Source of the DNA: Phytophthora hibernalis
Lineage: Eukaryota > Oomycota > Peronosporomycetes > Peronosporales > Peronosporaceae
Assembly: GCA_012656075.1 (NCBI GenBank)
Contig: JAAKBF010000068.1
Coordinates: 124,001 to 188,000, forward strand
Direction of reading: 5' to 3'
DNA length: 64,000 nt
Shown: positions 46,561 through 54,609 of the stretch, one piece after another
How positions within the stretch are numbered: position 1 is the stretch's first letter
Layout: each line of letters begins with the position of its first letter
The notes under the pieces: model-generated
The model's input: the letters and a program-made list of their open reading frames with translations, nothing else
What the model was told of the DNA's origin: nothing
Database searches by the model: none
Program-made: the position numbers and the translations under genes

Positions 46561-47085
46561 TGGCCTCGAGGAACAGGTATGAGGGAGGATGCTTCTGTCC
46601 GCCCACTGGTCGTGGTTACTAAGTTATGACTCGAATTCGACAAGTGGCGAGCGGAGTTGGTGCAGTCTGGAACGAAGACACACGGAGAAACAGGGAGACG
46701 TGCAGATTACGATGAATGAGTGCGCCATAATTCATTTGTCTTTCATCGTACGAGCAACTTCTTTTGGATATTTTCTGCGAGGGTCATGTGCATGCCTGTG
46801 CTGCTGGTAGACGAGCGAGCGATAGTGACGCCAAACACGACAAGTATTATACTACATGTATACTGCCGACCAAAACCAGCGAAGGCAGATGTACCGGTAA
46901 GTGCAGCCTTGTATTCCATTCTTTCGCGTTCTTGTATTATGCTACGACTAACAGTGTGTGCAGTTGTTTCGAGTATTATTGGAGCTACAGGAACATGATG
47001 GACATTGCGCTGCGAAGATGAGTCACCGGCAGCGGCGTCGTCACGGGGCCGACCGGATGCCATCCTTCACATGGGTTTCCCACAC
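46561..47085. other. Intergenic; right part is conserved 3' flank of the GVP family
   Basis: From ~46867 onward the sequence matches the 3' flanks of GVP copies 3 and 4 and a relic at 54.3 kb (markers ACCAGCGAA, CTTGTATTCCATTCTTTCGC, TTATTGGAGCTAC). No gene is seen before that. Confidence 0.6.
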
Positions 47086-48147
47086 TCAACGACGACGCTG
47101 ACGCTGGCGGCGATTGAAGCCGCCTCCGTTGGTTCCTCCGAAGGCGTTGTTTCCACCAGCGCCCGCACCACCCCCGAAGCCAAATTGACCTCCAGCCGCA
47201 CCACCGAATCCGTTGGCACCGCCAGCCTGGCCGAAGTTCCCCATCGCACCTTGGCCGCCGACACCACCGAACGCATTGCCACCTTGCGGACCAAGACCCA
47301 TTTGTTGACCACCGCCACCATTGAAGCCGCCAAGTCCAGCACCCCCGGCGCCGCCAGCACCGCCGAACATGCCGCCACCTCCACCATTGAGGCCGCCAAG
47401 TCCAGCACCACCAGCGCCACCAGCACCAGCACCGCCAAACATGCCGCCACCGCCCATGCGGTTTCCACCAAAGCCAGCGCCCAGACCGCCCATTTGGTTT
47501 CCGCCAAAGCCACCACCGCTCGAAGGAAACCCGCCCGCACCGCCCGGTCCAACTCCAGCACCGAGTCCGTTGTTGTTGCCTGCGATTCTAGCTGAGGCCG
47601 GAATCCCAGCTCCGCCAAGTCCACCATTTTGCACAGGTGCTGCAGCTGCTCCGGGTTGCTCCGCTCCAGTGGCGCCAGTATTGGCAAAACTCGTCGGTGC
47701 TGGCGTGACCCTCGATCTACCGGTCACCGTAGCTGCAGGGGTTGCCGCTGGGCGTCCGCGCACAGTCGTCGGGGCAGGCGTCACAGGTCCGCCAGGAGCA
47801 CCGGGTCCACCAGGAGCACCAGGGGCACCAGGGGCAACGACGCCAGGGCCCGGTGCAACGATGTTGTTCGAAGGAGCGATGACGGCAGTGTTGGAGCTCG
47901 CCACCACCGCGGACGGAACCTCCACGGGGACGGGGATGAACTGTGGCACTTCCACAGGGACCGGAACGGCGATCTTCTTGACTTTCTTCACGTGGTGGTG
48001 CACCTTCCTATGCTCGTCGGCGTCTTCGGTGGTTGGTGTGTCGGCGTTGATTCGAAGACCACGAAGCGCAGGTGTAGTTTGCGCTGCGTCCGAGGTGATA
48101 AGAAGACTCAGTGCAAGGATGGCAGCGAATGCGGCGGCGTTCTTCAT
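47086..48147 (-). CDS. GVP copy 2: secreted Gly/Val/Pro-rich protein with RGLR motif
   Basis: 353 aa with an uninterrupted frame, so the best reference copy. Signal peptide MKNAAAFAAILALSLLITSD, then PALRGLRINADTPTTEDADE, a KVHHHVKKVKKIAVPVPVE region, VPVEVPSAVV, collagen-like APGAPGAPGGPGAPGGP, TTVRGRPAATPAATVTGRSR, an Ala/Gln region, a long Gly-rich domain with MGG/MFGG units and GGFNRRQRQRRR at the end. Gly-rich plus collagen-like composition is typical of extracellular matrix, wall or adhesive proteins. RGLR sits ~5 residues after the predicted cleavage site. Confidence 0.82.
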   Translation of the reverse strand: MKNAAAFAAILALSLLITSDAAQTTPALRGLRINADTPTTEDADEHRKVHHHVKKVKKIAVPVPVEVPQFIPVPVEVPSAVVASSNTAVIAPSNNIVAPGPGVVAPGAPGAPGGPGAPGGPVTPAPTTVRGRPAATPAATVTGRSRVTPAPTSFANTGATGAEQPGAAAAPVQNGGLGGAGIPASARIAGNNNGLGAGVGPGGAGGFPSSGGGFGGNQMGGLGAGFGGNRMGGGGMFGGAGAGGAGGAGLGGLNGGGGGMFGGAGGAGGAGLGGFNGGGGQQMGLGPQGGNAFGGVGGQGAMGNFGQAGGANGFGGAAGGQFGFGGGAGAGGNNAFGGTNGGGFNRRQRQRRR

Positions 48148-48201
48148 AGCTGCAGGGAAGGAGCCGGATAGTGGTGAGGAGAAGACGGGTGCTTTGGAGC
48201 T

Positions 48202-48219
48202 CGCAAAATTGGGAATGAA
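48202..48219 (-). promoter_or_regulatory. Oomycete-type core promoter of GVP copy 2
   Basis: Minus strand reads TTCATTCCCAATTTTGCG, initiator plus flank element, ~55 bp upstream of the ATG; identical to copy 3. Confidence 0.72.
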
Positions 48220-48354
48220 TCGCTGTGGCTTTCGTTTTAGTTCGGTCTCTTGGATTGGCCGTCGAGTCATTTTCCAGTGACGACACTTCACCGCCGAGGC
48301 AAATAATGTAGGTGCGGCATGAAAGAGGTGAAATGACCGAACTTCTGGCGCAGT

Positions 48355-49050
48355 TGATACACTTCATCTTTCATACAGATACAAAAAGTGATGGAGACTG
48401 TTTAGCTCGGTTTCAATATTTTGATCAAAGGAAATCGAATTGGCTACATGTACGTAGTACTTGTAGTTTGGATAAAATTTTGTATTGTTGGCAAAGCCAT
48501 TTCGGTGTGATCATCACCATGGTAATCATCACCATGACCATGCATGTTATCGATATTTTTTTACATTTTCGCCTACGATTTTTTTGGGTAATCGCGCTCG
48601 CTGGGTATTATTTTTATACATGCAGACGTTGAAAGCAGTCTTATAAACTGCTGCTGCGTAAAACAAACGTTGCTGTTTTCTCGCAGCACGCAATGTGAAT
48701 CGCGGCAACGCGGAGGTCGACGTGATGGATCCTGACGGTGTGTTCTGTAGCGCAAACTCGCGAAGCTCGTCGAAGATTTACGCGAGCACACTGTGCAGCA
48801 TGCTACGCACAGACCTCTAAGGTTGTTGCACAGCGTGAATAATGGTTCCGCACGTAGTGCCCTTCTCCGTTTGCGCTAAAACCGAGTGATGCTGCTTAAC
48901 CAGTTCAATGTTTCTAACCAAACCAACGTTTGATTTACGAGCAGCATGAGTATCAGTTTCTCATTGTGATCCAGAAAGACGTCCCAAGATGGCGTCACGC
49001 ATTCAAAATATTCTATCACTTGCTCGGACTGAGTGAAGGCGAAGGCATCC
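48355..49050. other. Unique spacer between the GVP inverted-repeat arms
   Basis: About 695 bp, AT-richer than its flanks. It includes a short repeat of ATCACCATG around 48510-48545. No gene recognised. It separates two head-to-head promoters and may carry shared upstream regulatory sites. Confidence 0.5.
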
Positions 49051-49185
49051 ACTGCGCCAGAAGTTCGGTCATTTCACCTCTTTCATGCCGCACCTACATT
49101 ATTTGCCTCGGCGGTGAAGTGTCGTCACTGGAAAATGACTCGACGGCCAATCCAAGAGACCGAACTAAAACGAAAGCCACAGCGA

Positions 49186-49203
49186 TTCATTCCCAATTTT
49201 GCG
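49186..49203 (+). promoter_or_regulatory. Oomycete-type core promoter of GVP copy 3
   Basis: TTCATTCCCAATTTTGCG, the initiator (TCATTCC) followed by the ATTTTGC flanking element, ~55 bp before the ATG. Confidence 0.72.
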
Positions 49204-49257
49204 AGCTCCAAAGCACCCGTCTTCTCCTCACCACTATCCGGCTCCTTCCCTGCAGCT

Positions 49258-50316
49258 ATGAAGAACGCCGCCGCATTCGCTGCCATCCTTGCACTGAGTC
49301 TTCTTATCACCTCGGACGCAGCGCAAACTACACCTGCGCTTCGTGGTCTTCGAATCAACGCCGACACACCAACCACCGAAGACGCCGACGAGCATAGGAA
49401 GGTGCACCACCACGTGAAGAAAGTCAAGAAGATCGCCGTTCCGGTCCCTGTGGAAGTGCCACAGTTCATCCCCGTCCCCGTGGAGGTTCCGTCCGCGGTG
49501 GTGGCGAGCTCCAACACTGCCGTCATCGCTCCTTCGAACAACATCGTTGCACCGGGCCCTGGCGTCGTTGCCCCTGGTGCCCCTGGTGCTCCTGGTGGAC
49601 CCGGTGCTCCTGGCGGACCTGTGACGCCTGCCCCGACGACTGTGCGCGGACGCCCAGCGGCAACCCCTGCAGCTACGGTGACCGGTAGATCGAGGGTCAC
49701 GCCAGCACCGACGAGTTTTGCCAATACTGGCGCCACTGGAGCGGAGCAACCCGGAGCAGCTGCAGCACCTGTGCAAAATGGTGGACTTGGCGGAGCTGGG
49801 ATTCCGGCCTCAGCTAGAATCGCAGGCAACAACAACGGACTCGGTGCTGGAGTTGGACCGGGCGGTGCGGGCGGGTTTCCTTCGAGCGGTGGTGGCTTTG
49901 GCGGAAACCAAATGGGCGGTCTGGGCGCTGGCTTTGGTGGAAACCGCATGGGCGGTGGCGGCATGTTTGGCGGTGCTGGTGCTGGTGGCGCTGGTGGTGC
50001 TGGACTTGGCGGCCTCAATGGTGGAGGTGGCGGCATGTTCGGCGGTGCTGGCGGCGCCGCGGGTACTGGACTTGGCGGCTTCAATGGTGGCGGTGGTCAA
50101 CAAATGGGTCTTGGTCCGCAAGGTGGCAATGCGTTCGGTGGTGTCGGCGGCCAAGGTGCGATGGGGAACTTCGGCCAGGCTGGCGGTGCCAACGGATTCG
50201 GCGGTGCGGCTGGAGGTCAATTTGGCGGTGGTGCACCGGGGGCTGGTGGTAACAACGCCTTCGGCGGAACCAACGGAGGCGGCTTCAATCGCCGCCAGCG
50301 TCAGCGTCGTCGTTGA
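49258..50316 (+). CDS. GVP copy 3: secreted Gly/Val/Pro-rich protein with RGLR motif
   Basis: 352 aa, intact. Almost identical to copy 2 through the signal peptide, RGLR module, Val-Pro repeats and most of the Gly-rich domain. It differs near the end: GGAAGTGLGG replaces GGAGGAGLGG, and QFGGGAPGAGGNNAF replaces QFGFGGGAGAGGNNAF. The near-identity of untranslated and promoter sequence to the opposite arm points to very recent duplication or ongoing gene conversion. Same predicted role as copy 2. Confidence 0.82.
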   Translation: MKNAAAFAAILALSLLITSDAAQTTPALRGLRINADTPTTEDADEHRKVHHHVKKVKKIAVPVPVEVPQFIPVPVEVPSAVVASSNTAVIAPSNNIVAPGPGVVAPGAPGAPGGPGAPGGPVTPAPTTVRGRPAATPAATVTGRSRVTPAPTSFANTGATGAEQPGAAAAPVQNGGLGGAGIPASARIAGNNNGLGAGVGPGGAGGFPSSGGGFGGNQMGGLGAGFGGNRMGGGGMFGGAGAGGAGGAGLGGLNGGGGGMFGGAGGAAGTGLGGFNGGGGQQMGLGPQGGNAFGGVGGQGAMGNFGQAGGANGFGGAAGGQFGGGAPGAGGNNAFGGTNGGGFNRRQRQRRR

Positions 50317-50524
50317 GTGTGGGAAACCCATGTAAAGGATAACATCCGGTCGGCCCCACGACGACGTCGGTGGTGGTGGCTCGTGTTCACGTAGCTCCAA
50401 TAATATTCGAAATAACTGCACACACTGCTAGTTGTAGCACAATACAAGAACGCGAAAGAATGGAATACAAGGTTGCACTTAACGTTGCATTTGCTTTCGC
50501 TGGTTTTGGCTGACAGAATAGTGG

Positions 50525-50581
50525 TACTACGAAGTACTAGTATTATACTTCGAAGTACTTGACAAGTAGTACTTCGTAGTA
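50525..50581. repeat. Hairpin-forming inverted repeats
   Basis: TACTACGAAGTACT (50525-50538) is the exact reverse complement of AGTACTTCGTAGTA (50568-50581). Between them lies the 12-bp palindrome TACTTCGAAGTA. It begins just outside the right arm of the GVP inverted repeat; MITE-like or a breakpoint structure. Confidence 0.75.
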
Positions 50582-51131
50582 GGTCGGTAACCGGTTTGGT
50601 GTGGCTCAACATCATCGCAGGTAAATAGTGAACAAATTGTCAGTGAACCATAGCGTAACATTCAGACCAAGTCCATTCTGCATCAGATAAGCAACTCTGG
50701 ATGCAAGGCAGCCTTCTTAGCTAGATATCTGCAGCACTCTCCACACCACCGCATACTCGCTGGTGCATGCGCGCTCAACCACATTACAGTATCGATTTTT
50801 TTGTACAAAATCTTAAAACCCGACGGCAACCTTGACCGGGCGGGAGTAGTTTTTGGCCATCGCAGGTCAGCATTTTTCTTCATTGAGAGGAAGCTTAAAA
50901 CTGCCCACTATTAATACACTGTAAGACGTCATGCGATTGTGTCACGCACTAGATTCAAACTTGGTTGGACAGAGTGAATGCGAATGCTTCAACTACTCCC
51001 AGAAGTGCGGTCATTTCATCTCTTTCATGAACACTGCATCTACATCAGTCGGTTCCTATGGGGTCAGATGCGTTGAAGGGTGAGGTGTCGTCACGGTAAA
51101 ATGACCCGATGACCAACGCAAGACCAAGCGG
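50582..51131. other. Intergenic between GVP copies 3 and 4
   Basis: No gene. From ~50930 it resembles the distal promoter of copy 3: AGAAGT, CGGTCATTTCA and CTCTTTCATG blocks are conserved in order. Confidence 0.5.
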
Positions 51132-51149
51132 TTCATTCCCCATTTTGTG
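51132..51149 (+). promoter_or_regulatory. Oomycete-type core promoter of GVP copy 4
   Basis: TTCATTCCCCATTTTGTG, initiator plus flank element, ~50-68 bp before the ATG at 51200. Confidence 0.7.
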
Positions 51150-51199
51150 AGCTCCAAAGCACCCGTCCTCCCCTCATAACTATCCACCAGCGCAAAAAC

Positions 51200-52267
51200 A
51201 TGAAAAGTGCGACCACATTCGCTGCAATCATCGCACTCTCCACTTTTGTCGTCACGGGCACAGCACAAATTATGCCAGATGAACCTGCGCTTCGTGGTCT
51301 CCGACTAAACGCGGATACTCCTACCACCGAAGACGCCGACGAGCATAGGAAGATGCACCGCCACGTCAAGAAAGTCAAGAAGATCGCCGTTCCGGTCCCT
51401 GTGGAAGTGCCGCAGTTCATCCCCGTCCCTGTGGAGGTTCCGTCCACAGTGGTGGCGAGCTCCAACACTGCCGTCATCGCTCCTTCGAACAACATCGTTG
51501 CACCGGGCCCTGGCGTCGTTGCCCCTGGTGCCCCTGGTGCTCCTGGTGGACCCGGTGCTCCTGGCGGACCTGTGACGCCTGCCCCGACGACTGTGCGCGG
51601 ACGCCCAGCGGCAACCCCTGCAGCTACGGTGACCGGTAGATCGAGGGTCACGCCAGCACCGACGAGTTTTGCCAATACTGGCGCCACTGGAGCGGAGCAA
51701 CCCGGAGCAGCTGCAGCACCTGTGCAAAATGGTGGACTTGGCGGAGCTGGGATTCCGGCCTCAGCTAGAATCGCAGGCAACAACAACGGACTCGGTGCTG
51801 GAGTTGACCGGGCGGTGCGGGCGGGTTTCCTTCGAGCGGTGGTGGCTTTGGCGGAAACCAAATGGGCGGTCTGGGCGCTGGCTTTGGTGGAAACCGCATG
51901 GGCGGTGGCGGCATGTTTGGCGGTGCTGGTGCTGGTGGCGCTGGTGGTGCTGGACTTGGCGGCCTCAATGGTGGAGGTGGCGGCATGTTCGGCGGTGCTG
52001 GCGGCGCCGGGGTGCTGGACTTGGCGGCTTCAATGGTGGCGGTGGTCAACAAATGGGTCTTGGTCCGCAAGGTGGCAATGCGTTCGGTGGTGTCGGCGGC
52101 CAAGGTGCGATGGGGAACTTCGGCCAGGCTGGCGGTGCCAACGGATTCGGTGGTGCGGCTGGAGGTCAATTTGGCTTCGGGGTGGTGCGGGCGCTGGTGG
52201 AAACAACGCCTTCGGAGGAACCAACGGAGGCGGCTTCAATCGCCGCCAGCGTCAGCGTCGTCGTTGA
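51200..52267 (+). CDS. GVP copy 4: family member with distinct N-terminus
   Basis: 356 aa after three corrections (51806 G, 52009-52012 G4, 52179-52182 G4). The signal peptide MKSATTFAAIIALSTFVV and the next residues (AQIMPDEPALRGLRLNADTP) differ from copies 1-3 and RGLR is retained; MHRHVKK replaces VHHHVKK, as in copy 5. From the Val-Pro repeats onward it is nearly identical to copies 2 and 3, and its 3' flank matches copy 2. Unrepaired, the Gly-rich part reads as Trp/Arg/Ala-rich nonsense between 51806 and 52182 and then returns to the NRRQRQRRR end, which is why the frame loss looks technical or very recent. Confidence 0.72.
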   Translation: MKSATTFAAIIALSTFVVTGTAQIMPDEPALRGLRLNADTPTTEDADEHRKMHRHVKKVKKIAVPVPVEVPQFIPVPVEVPSTVVASSNTAVIAPSNNIVAPGPGVVAPGAPGAPGGPGAPGGPVTPAPTTVRGRPAATPAATVTGRSRVTPAPTSFANTGATGAEQPGAAAAPVQNGGLGGAGIPASARIAGNNNGLGAGVDRAVRAGFLRAVVALAETKWAVWALALVETAWAVAACLAVLVLVALVVLDLAASMVEVAACSAVLAAPGCWTWRLQWWRWSTNGSWSARWQCVRWCRRPRCDGELRPGWRCQRIRWCGWRSIWLRGGAGAGGNNAFGGTNGGGFNRRQRQRRR

Positions 52268-52522
52268 GTGTGGGAAACCCATGTGAAGGATGGCATCCGG
52301 TCGGCCCCGTGACGACGCCGCTGCCGGTGACTCATCTTCGCAGCGCAATGTCCATCATCTCCAGTAATTGGCAGATTCCGGACGCCACTCCGGAAAGCTG
52401 CAATAGAGTCAACAGTGCCACGCCGGAAAATAATCCGCCAATCAGCGCGGGATTTTTCATTCCGGACGTTTGTAAGGGCTAAAATCGTAATATAAAAATC
52501 TCCTTACCACCAGTCCTGATCG

Positions 52523-53427
52523 TTAATTTAGAGCGCAGACGCAGACACAACCAAGCAAAGCAAGCACCGACGAGCCAAGTGTCCAACCCCTTTTGCCCAT
52601 CACAACCGACCACCGTGAGATCTGCGCGGCGATGATGGTGCTGATCTTGCCCGACGTGGCGGAGATGCCGTGACCTGTCGAGCGCACCGCTGTGGGTTGG
52701 GGCCGAAGAAGAGCTGCGCGAACGAGTACGTGACGACGAACGCGGCCACGATGTCGGTCTTGAGATCATTGAAGAAGATGTTCATGAAGAGGAAGAGAAG
52801 CGTGAGCAGCGCGAATACCATGTACTGGATGGGCTTGCGGCCCCACTTCTCCACGAAGAAGACCGTGAACCTGTACCCGGGCACAGTGCCGACCAGGCCA
52901 ATGATGGCCGTGCCGACCGAGCGGTTCCACAGGTCGTCGTAGGTCTTCTGGTTGCCCGTGGAAGCGGCACTACCGTGGCCGATGATCTCCAGCACCACCG
53001 ACATGTTCATCGACGTGCCGTAGCAGCCGATGTCCAGGAAGAATCACACGGCCGCACAGCCGATGAGCACCTTGAGCGTGGCTGTGCGCGCGCTCTCCTC
53101 CGTGTCCTTAAGGACGTCCATGGCGTATAGCGGCGTCTCCGGAATTTTGATCCACCAGTACACGGCCGCCAGTGCCGACACTACGCTGAACGGGTTGCTG
53201 AGAGGTGACGCGCCGTTCTCGAGGATGCTGTTCTTGGCGGCGGCCAGCACGATGACGGACAAGACGGCGTCCATGATGACGCGGAAGCGCTGCATAGCGA
53301 AATGGTGGCGATCTTGCATGCCGCGGCGCCTGGACGACTCGAACTCGCTCGTGATGACAGCCGAGACGGGGACCGCCGGGCGCCAGATACTCAGCAGGAT
53401 GTCCAGATTGTTGCCCTCGCCGTTCAT
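52523..53427 (-). pseudogene. Truncated MFS phosphate/sugar-transporter relic
   Basis: Fragments match the PHO84-like major facilitator layout: AVITSEFESSRRRGM after transmembrane helix 4, a FFLDIGCYGTSMNMSVVL segment after the central loop, TVFFVEKWGRKPIQYM (the GRK loop) and STGHGISATSGKISTIIAAQ near helix 11. The N-terminal third and the last helix are absent. A TGA stop lies in frame at 53044-53046 where Trp is expected, and there is one further frame break near 52690. Not functional. Confidence 0.8.
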
Positions 53428-53452
53428 GGGCCAACAGCAGACGTACTAATAT

Positions 53453-53792
53453 TGACCGCCTCGGTGCGACGCGAGGTGGACGTGCTGCGGCGCGTGGACT
53501 ATCCCCACATCGCCAAACTCGAGCAGGCCTTCAAGGACGACAGCTACCTGATCCAGATCATTGAGCTGCTGGAGGAAAGAGTGCTCTTCGACGCCACCGT
53601 GGATAACGTATTCCAAAACGCGTGCCTGCAGCACGTGCACGAGCGCGAGGTCATGCACGTGACCTCAAGCCGGAGGACATGCTGCTGACAGTCTCGACAC
53701 GTCGCCGACATCGGCAGGACACGGCCGGCGCACTGGACACCAAGATCATCGACTGTGTGTTCGCCAGGGTGCTGAGTGAAGGCGAGACGTGA
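53453..53792 (+). pseudogene. CaMK/CDPK-type protein kinase fragment
   Basis: Reads REVDVLRRVDYPHIAKLEQA, an ELLEERVLFDA hinge, VHEREVMH and, after a frame break, DLKPEDMLLTV with IIDCVFARVLSEGET at the DFG position. That is subdomains III to VII of a calcium/calmodulin-type kinase. The HRD arginine and the DFG motif are degenerate, and both ends are missing. Abuts the MFS relic on the other strand. Confidence 0.8.
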
Positions 53793-53856
53793 GCGTACTT
53801 CCTAGACAGGAGAGCCAACTTAGGCTTCGGTGCTGAACGGGACAAACGCAGTGTTA

Positions 53857-54067
53857 GGTTTGCGCCATTGAATGTGTGTACAGTAGTCGTTGGCCTAGCA
53901 CGTAATGGATGAACAAGAACGCCATCTTTGTTGAGATCCTTGTCCATCAACGCCATCATATTGCTTTTCAAGAAGTGATCAGCAACGTCCATCCCTGTTC
54001 CGGAACCTGCACCAGCGTTAATGCACTCGAGCATCCATGTTGCAGGGTCACTACTCACTGGTTTCAT
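53857..54067 (-). pseudogene. PDR-type ABC transporter (ABCG) fragment
   Basis: KPVSSDPATWMLECINAGAG followed by DVADHFLKSNMM matches the segment after the second nucleotide-binding domain of oomycete PDR transporters, where (Y/N)PATWMLE is diagnostic. Only ~70 residues survive. Confidence 0.75.
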
Positions 54068-54609
54068 CCTTAGCTTATCCTGTAATTGCTCCCTTTGTTA
54101 TTTTTTTGTATGGACCATTACAGTGTAAGACCCATTCATTCCGGATTATTCCAGAAAATAAGTCGGCAAACGTTTCACCTAACGCTACTTAAGAGTGATT
54201 GGTAGAAAACCTGGCGTCGGCTCGATAATCTTAAGAAATAAATAACTGATTGGCTCCTGAGGCTGACGTCATTTTGGTAGGGCTCGGGCATCTGTACCAA
54301 ATACTCTTATCCTACAATAATACTCGACACAACTGCACACACTGTTAGCCATAACACAACACAAGAACGGAATATAAGGTTACGTTTGCACTAACTTTTC
54401 ATGCATTTTGGGTGAAATAGAAATTGGGAAAATGAGTAGAAATCAAGTTTTGATGTAGCATTTTCATAAAATATATAATAAAATCCACTTGGTGTATCCA
54501 TCTTGTTAGAAAGCGTCTAACCGCTAGCTAATCTGTTACGTTCGATTCGTCGACTGCCTCACAGCGTTTCTACCTATCGGCGCACCCGAAGAGAAGGAAC
54601 TGGGCGCCC
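54068..54609. other. AT-rich intergenic sequence with a GVP 3'-flank relic
   Basis: Around 54311-54397 the order ACTCGACACAACTGCACACACTG, ACACAAGAACGGAATA and AAGGTTAC copies the 3' flank of GVP copy 3 (50400-50500), without any coding part. The rest has no recognised feature. Confidence 0.6.

Larger units (their letters stand above)
46867..50518. repeat. Inverted repeat: two ~1.5-kb arms holding GVP copies 2 and 3
   Basis: Left arm ~46867-48354 and right arm ~49051-50518 are near-identical in opposite orientation, separated by a ~695-bp unique spacer. Promoter, 5' UTR and coding sequence are almost the same; the 3' flanks differ more. The arms face head-to-head. Confidence 0.85.

Noticed and set aside
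52600..53010. Functional MFS transporter
   Set aside because: N-terminal third and last helix missing, an in-frame TGA at 53044-53046 and a further frame break.
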